Assembly: GCA_910584695.1 (NCBI GenBank)
Contig: CAJUBR010000112.1
Span: forward strand, 1-6,803
DNA from: an uncultured Lachnospiraceae bacterium
GTDB lineage: Bacteria; Bacillota; Clostridia; Lachnospirales; Lachnospiraceae
Length of the DNA: 6,803 nucleotides
Reading direction: 5' to 3'
Position numbers and translations under genes: made by a program. Positions 5,251-6,803 of the stretch are shown here, piece by piece. How positions within the stretch are numbered: the stretch's first letter is position 1; each line of letters begins with the position of its first letter. The notes below the pieces were generated by a model, which did not search any database, was not told the origin of the DNA, and saw only the letters and a program-made list of their open reading frames with translations.

Positions 5251-5262
5251 GTAAAATTTTAC
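5251..5262. promoter_or_regulatory. 12-bp palindrome in the yerC leader
   Basis: GTAAAATTTTAC is a perfect palindrome, flanked so that ACTGT appears as a direct repeat at 5248-5252 and 5261-5265. It lies about 11 to 22 nt after the predicted yerC start of transcription, a possible operator position. The AT-only centre makes chance a real alternative. Confidence 0.3.
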
Positions 5263-5279
5263 TGTGTTAAAGTGATTTT

Positions 5280-5308
5280 ATTATAATACAGCCATTACAT
5301 TTATGCAA
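5280..5308 (-). promoter_or_regulatory. yerC promoter
   Basis: On the minus strand TTGCAT (5308-5303), a 17-bp spacer and a perfect TATAAT (5285-5280) form a sigma-A-type promoter. Transcription would start near 5273, giving a leader of about 50 nt. Confidence 0.65.
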
Positions 5309-5310
5309 CC

Positions 5311-5337
5311 AAAAAGAAACTGGCACACCAAGATTTT
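5311..5337 (-). terminator. Weak terminator candidate for the alpha-amylase gene
   Basis: On the minus strand a short imperfect hairpin (TGG, loop TGTG, CCA, extended by an AAA/TTT pairing with bulges) at 5337-5317 runs into a T-rich tract ending at 5311. It lies about 60 bp after the amylase stop codon and just upstream of the yerC promoter. The stem is poor and this is the best candidate rather than a firm call. An 8-bp direct repeat CCAAGATT (5328-5335 and 5344-5351) lies across it. Confidence 0.3.
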
Positions 5338-5397
5338 TAACATCCAAGATTCCAAATCTATCCCTTTATGTACCAATCTCTTCAACATTTTAAAATA

Positions 5398-6803
5398 CTA
5401 TAGCTTTACGCTTTCGTTAATCCAGATCGAAACAGTTTCACGATTTACATAAAAATCTCCACAGCCATCGTCATCTATCTTAATATTATACTTAGCATTT
5501 CCTAAAGCATCTTTAAAGAATGTTCCAGCAAATTGCTTTCCAATATACATCCGTTTACTCCCGCCAGTACTGTCAGACATAATCACTGCAATTCCTGAAT
5601 TTTTATGTTCTGCATCGCCTTCTCTAGTCCATCCTACTACATTATAATCGTCAAAATAATCGTGCTCTTCACCATAAGCAAAACGCTTCCGTATCTTCAT
5701 CATCTTATTAAGAAGTGCTTTTTTCGGTGTAATATCATCATGAGGAATCCCATAATAATCACCATAAAATACACACGGATATCCATCCTTACGAAGTAAC
5801 GTAATCGCATATGCAAGCGGTTTAAACCAATCCTCAACCCATGACTGCAATGACTGTCCCGGCTGTGTGTCATGGTTGTCCACAAATGTCACCGTCTGAA
5901 TTGGATGTCTGCTTACCAGTGTATCATTCAAAATAGAACCCATATTATAGTTTCCATGTGCTTTTGAAGCGTCGTGAAAATGCATGTGAAGCGGTACGTC
6001 AAATAAAGACATCTGATAATTCACATTTTCAAGGTATCGCTCTAAATAATTTACATCCCAATGCCAGTATTCACCTACACAAAACAAATCCCTTCCACTT
6101 ATTTCTCTCATATTAGGAATCCAGTCTTTATAAAAATAGTATCCTATATGTTTTACCGCATCTAGACGAAAACCATGAACACCAGTCATTTTTAAATACC
6201 ATGCTCCCCACTTATATAACTCATCCCTTACTTCTGAATTCTCAAAATCAATATCTGCTCCCATAAGGTAATCATAATTACCATTCTCATCATCTACTGC
6301 GTCATCCCATGCTTTGCCCATAAACTTATAAATCGCATTCTTTGTTTCACTCTGATCCCAGTCAATCCCATCAAAATGTGTCCAATTCCATGTAAAATCT
6401 GAATATTTTCCCTTTCTACCCGGAAATGTGAATTTGGTCCAGCCGCAAATGGTTTTCTCGTCTCCAATCATCTGATTACGGCTGCCGGCATTAAATTCTT
6501 CTGCCTGAATATATTCGGTCTCATCCGCACCGATTTTATGATTCAAGACAATATCTGCATAAATATCAATTCCCTTTTTTTGAACTGCCTGAATCATCTC
6601 AATGTATTCTTTCTTTGTACCATATTTGGTAGGTATACTGCCCTTCTGATTAAACTCTCCTAAATCATACAGATCATATGTACCATAACCAACATCCTTA
6701 TCTCCACCTGCTCCTTTATATGCCGGCGGCAGCCACAATGCACTCACTCCAAGTGCTTTTAACTTAGAAGCCTCCTCCATTACAGATTTCCACAAATTGT
6801 GAT
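5398..6803 (-). CDS. Alpha-amylase, GH13 (subfamily 5-like, cytosolic type), 5' end outside the window
   Basis: An endo-acting alpha-1,4-glucan hydrolase (EC 3.2.1.1). Numbering from the TTG codon at 6795, the four GH13 regions are present: DIVLNH (81-86), GFRLDAVKH with nucleophile D212, GEYW with acid/base E242, and FVDNHD with transition-state stabiliser D309. The subfamily 5 signatures LWLPPAYKG (20-28), DVGYGTYDLYDLGEFNQKG (34-52), ADIDFENSEV (180-189), SLFDVPLH (263-270) and SWVEDWFKPLAYA (318-330) are clear. N85, D181 and H216 fit the usual calcium site. A C-terminal beta domain fills about 365-465. TTG 6795 is not a real start: the frame stays open to the edge (His-Asn-Leu-Trp), and the family begins about 20-25 residues earlier with a QYFEW motif. 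Because that end is missing, secretion cannot be judged directly, though relatives without a signal peptide are typical of this subfamily. No starch or maltose transport gene is in view. Confidence 0.95.
   Translation of the reverse strand, partial: HNLWKSVMEEASKLKALGVSALWLPPAYKGAGGDKDVGYGTYDLYDLGEFNQKGSIPTKYGTKKEYIEMIQAVQKKGIDIYADIVLNHKIGADETEYIQAEEFNAGSRNQMIGDEKTICGWTKFTFPGRKGKYSDFTWNWTHFDGIDWDQSETKNAIYKFMGKAWDDAVDDENGNYDYLMGADIDFENSEVRDELYKWGAWYLKMTGVHGFRLDAVKHIGYYFYKDWIPNMREISGRDLFCVGEYWHWDVNYLERYLENVNYQMSLFDVPLHMHFHDASKAHGNYNMGSILNDTLVSRHPIQTVTFVDNHDTQPGQSLQSWVEDWFKPLAYAITLLRKDGYPCVFYGDYYGIPHDDITPKKALLNKMMKIRKRFAYGEEHDYFDDYNVVGWTREGDAEHKNSGIAVIMSDSTGGSKRMYIGKQFAGTFFKDALGNAKYNIKIDDDGCGDFYVNRETVSIWINESVKL

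Noticed and set aside
5328..5351. Direct repeat CCAAGATT as part of an array or attachment site
   Set aside because: Only two 8-bp copies 16 bp apart, without further copies or a mobile gene nearby.
5387..5396. ATTTTAAAAT palindrome after the amylase stop codon
   Set aside because: A 10-bp A/T-only palindrome is expected by chance in this composition and has no T-run in terminator position.
5700..5885. Minus-strand frame of 61 codons within the amylase gene
   Set aside because: It overlaps the amylase in another frame, and its His/Met/Arg-rich product is typical of a shadow frame.
6793..6795. TTG as the start codon of the amylase
   Set aside because: The frame is open to the window edge with family-like residues before it, and the enzyme family has about 20-25 more residues at this end.

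Overview
This looks like a chromosomal housekeeping segment from a low-GC Firmicute, most likely a clostridium of the Lachnospiraceae type. The signs are AT-rich spacers, strong purine-rich ribosome binding sites, tRNA genes without an encoded CCA, a PcrA-type helicase, a DUF1836 regulator, a YerC/YecD TrpR-like protein and a cytosol-type GH13 alpha-amylase. The family-level placement is an inference from gene content. No mobile element, CRISPR array, integrase or toxin system is visible.

Layout, left to right. Positions 1-141 hold two tRNA genes on the minus strand, tRNA-Pro(TGG) followed by tRNA-Gly(TCC), the latter cut by the window edge. A consensus sigma-A promoter at 173-201 drives them. 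Next on the minus strand are a membrane-anchored family 2 glycosyltransferase of the polyprenyl-phosphate type (334-1269), a small single-pass membrane protein with an extreme Asp/Phe repeat tail (1362-1634), and the DNA helicase pcrA (1741-3996). A 236-bp divergent intergenic region follows, with tandem promoters for pcrA on one side and an operator-like inverted repeat inside the promoter of the DUF1836 gene on the other. The DUF1836 gene (4233-4901) is the only plus-strand gene. It converges on yerC (4920-5222, minus), and the two share one long bidirectional terminator. The right end is the 3' part of an alpha-amylase gene (5398-6803, minus), whose first codons lie outside the window.

How the genes relate. 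Most appear to be single-gene transcription units with their own promoter and terminator rather than one operon. The possible exception is the glycosyltransferase, which has no convincing promoter of its own and may be reached by read-through from the small acidic membrane protein gene. From memory, yerC and pcrA also lie close together in Bacillus subtilis; here the DUF1836 gene sits between them. No exciting new system could be demonstrated. The best leads are the DDDF-repeat membrane protein, the inverted repeat in the DUF1836 promoter, and the hairpins that hold stop codons in their loops.
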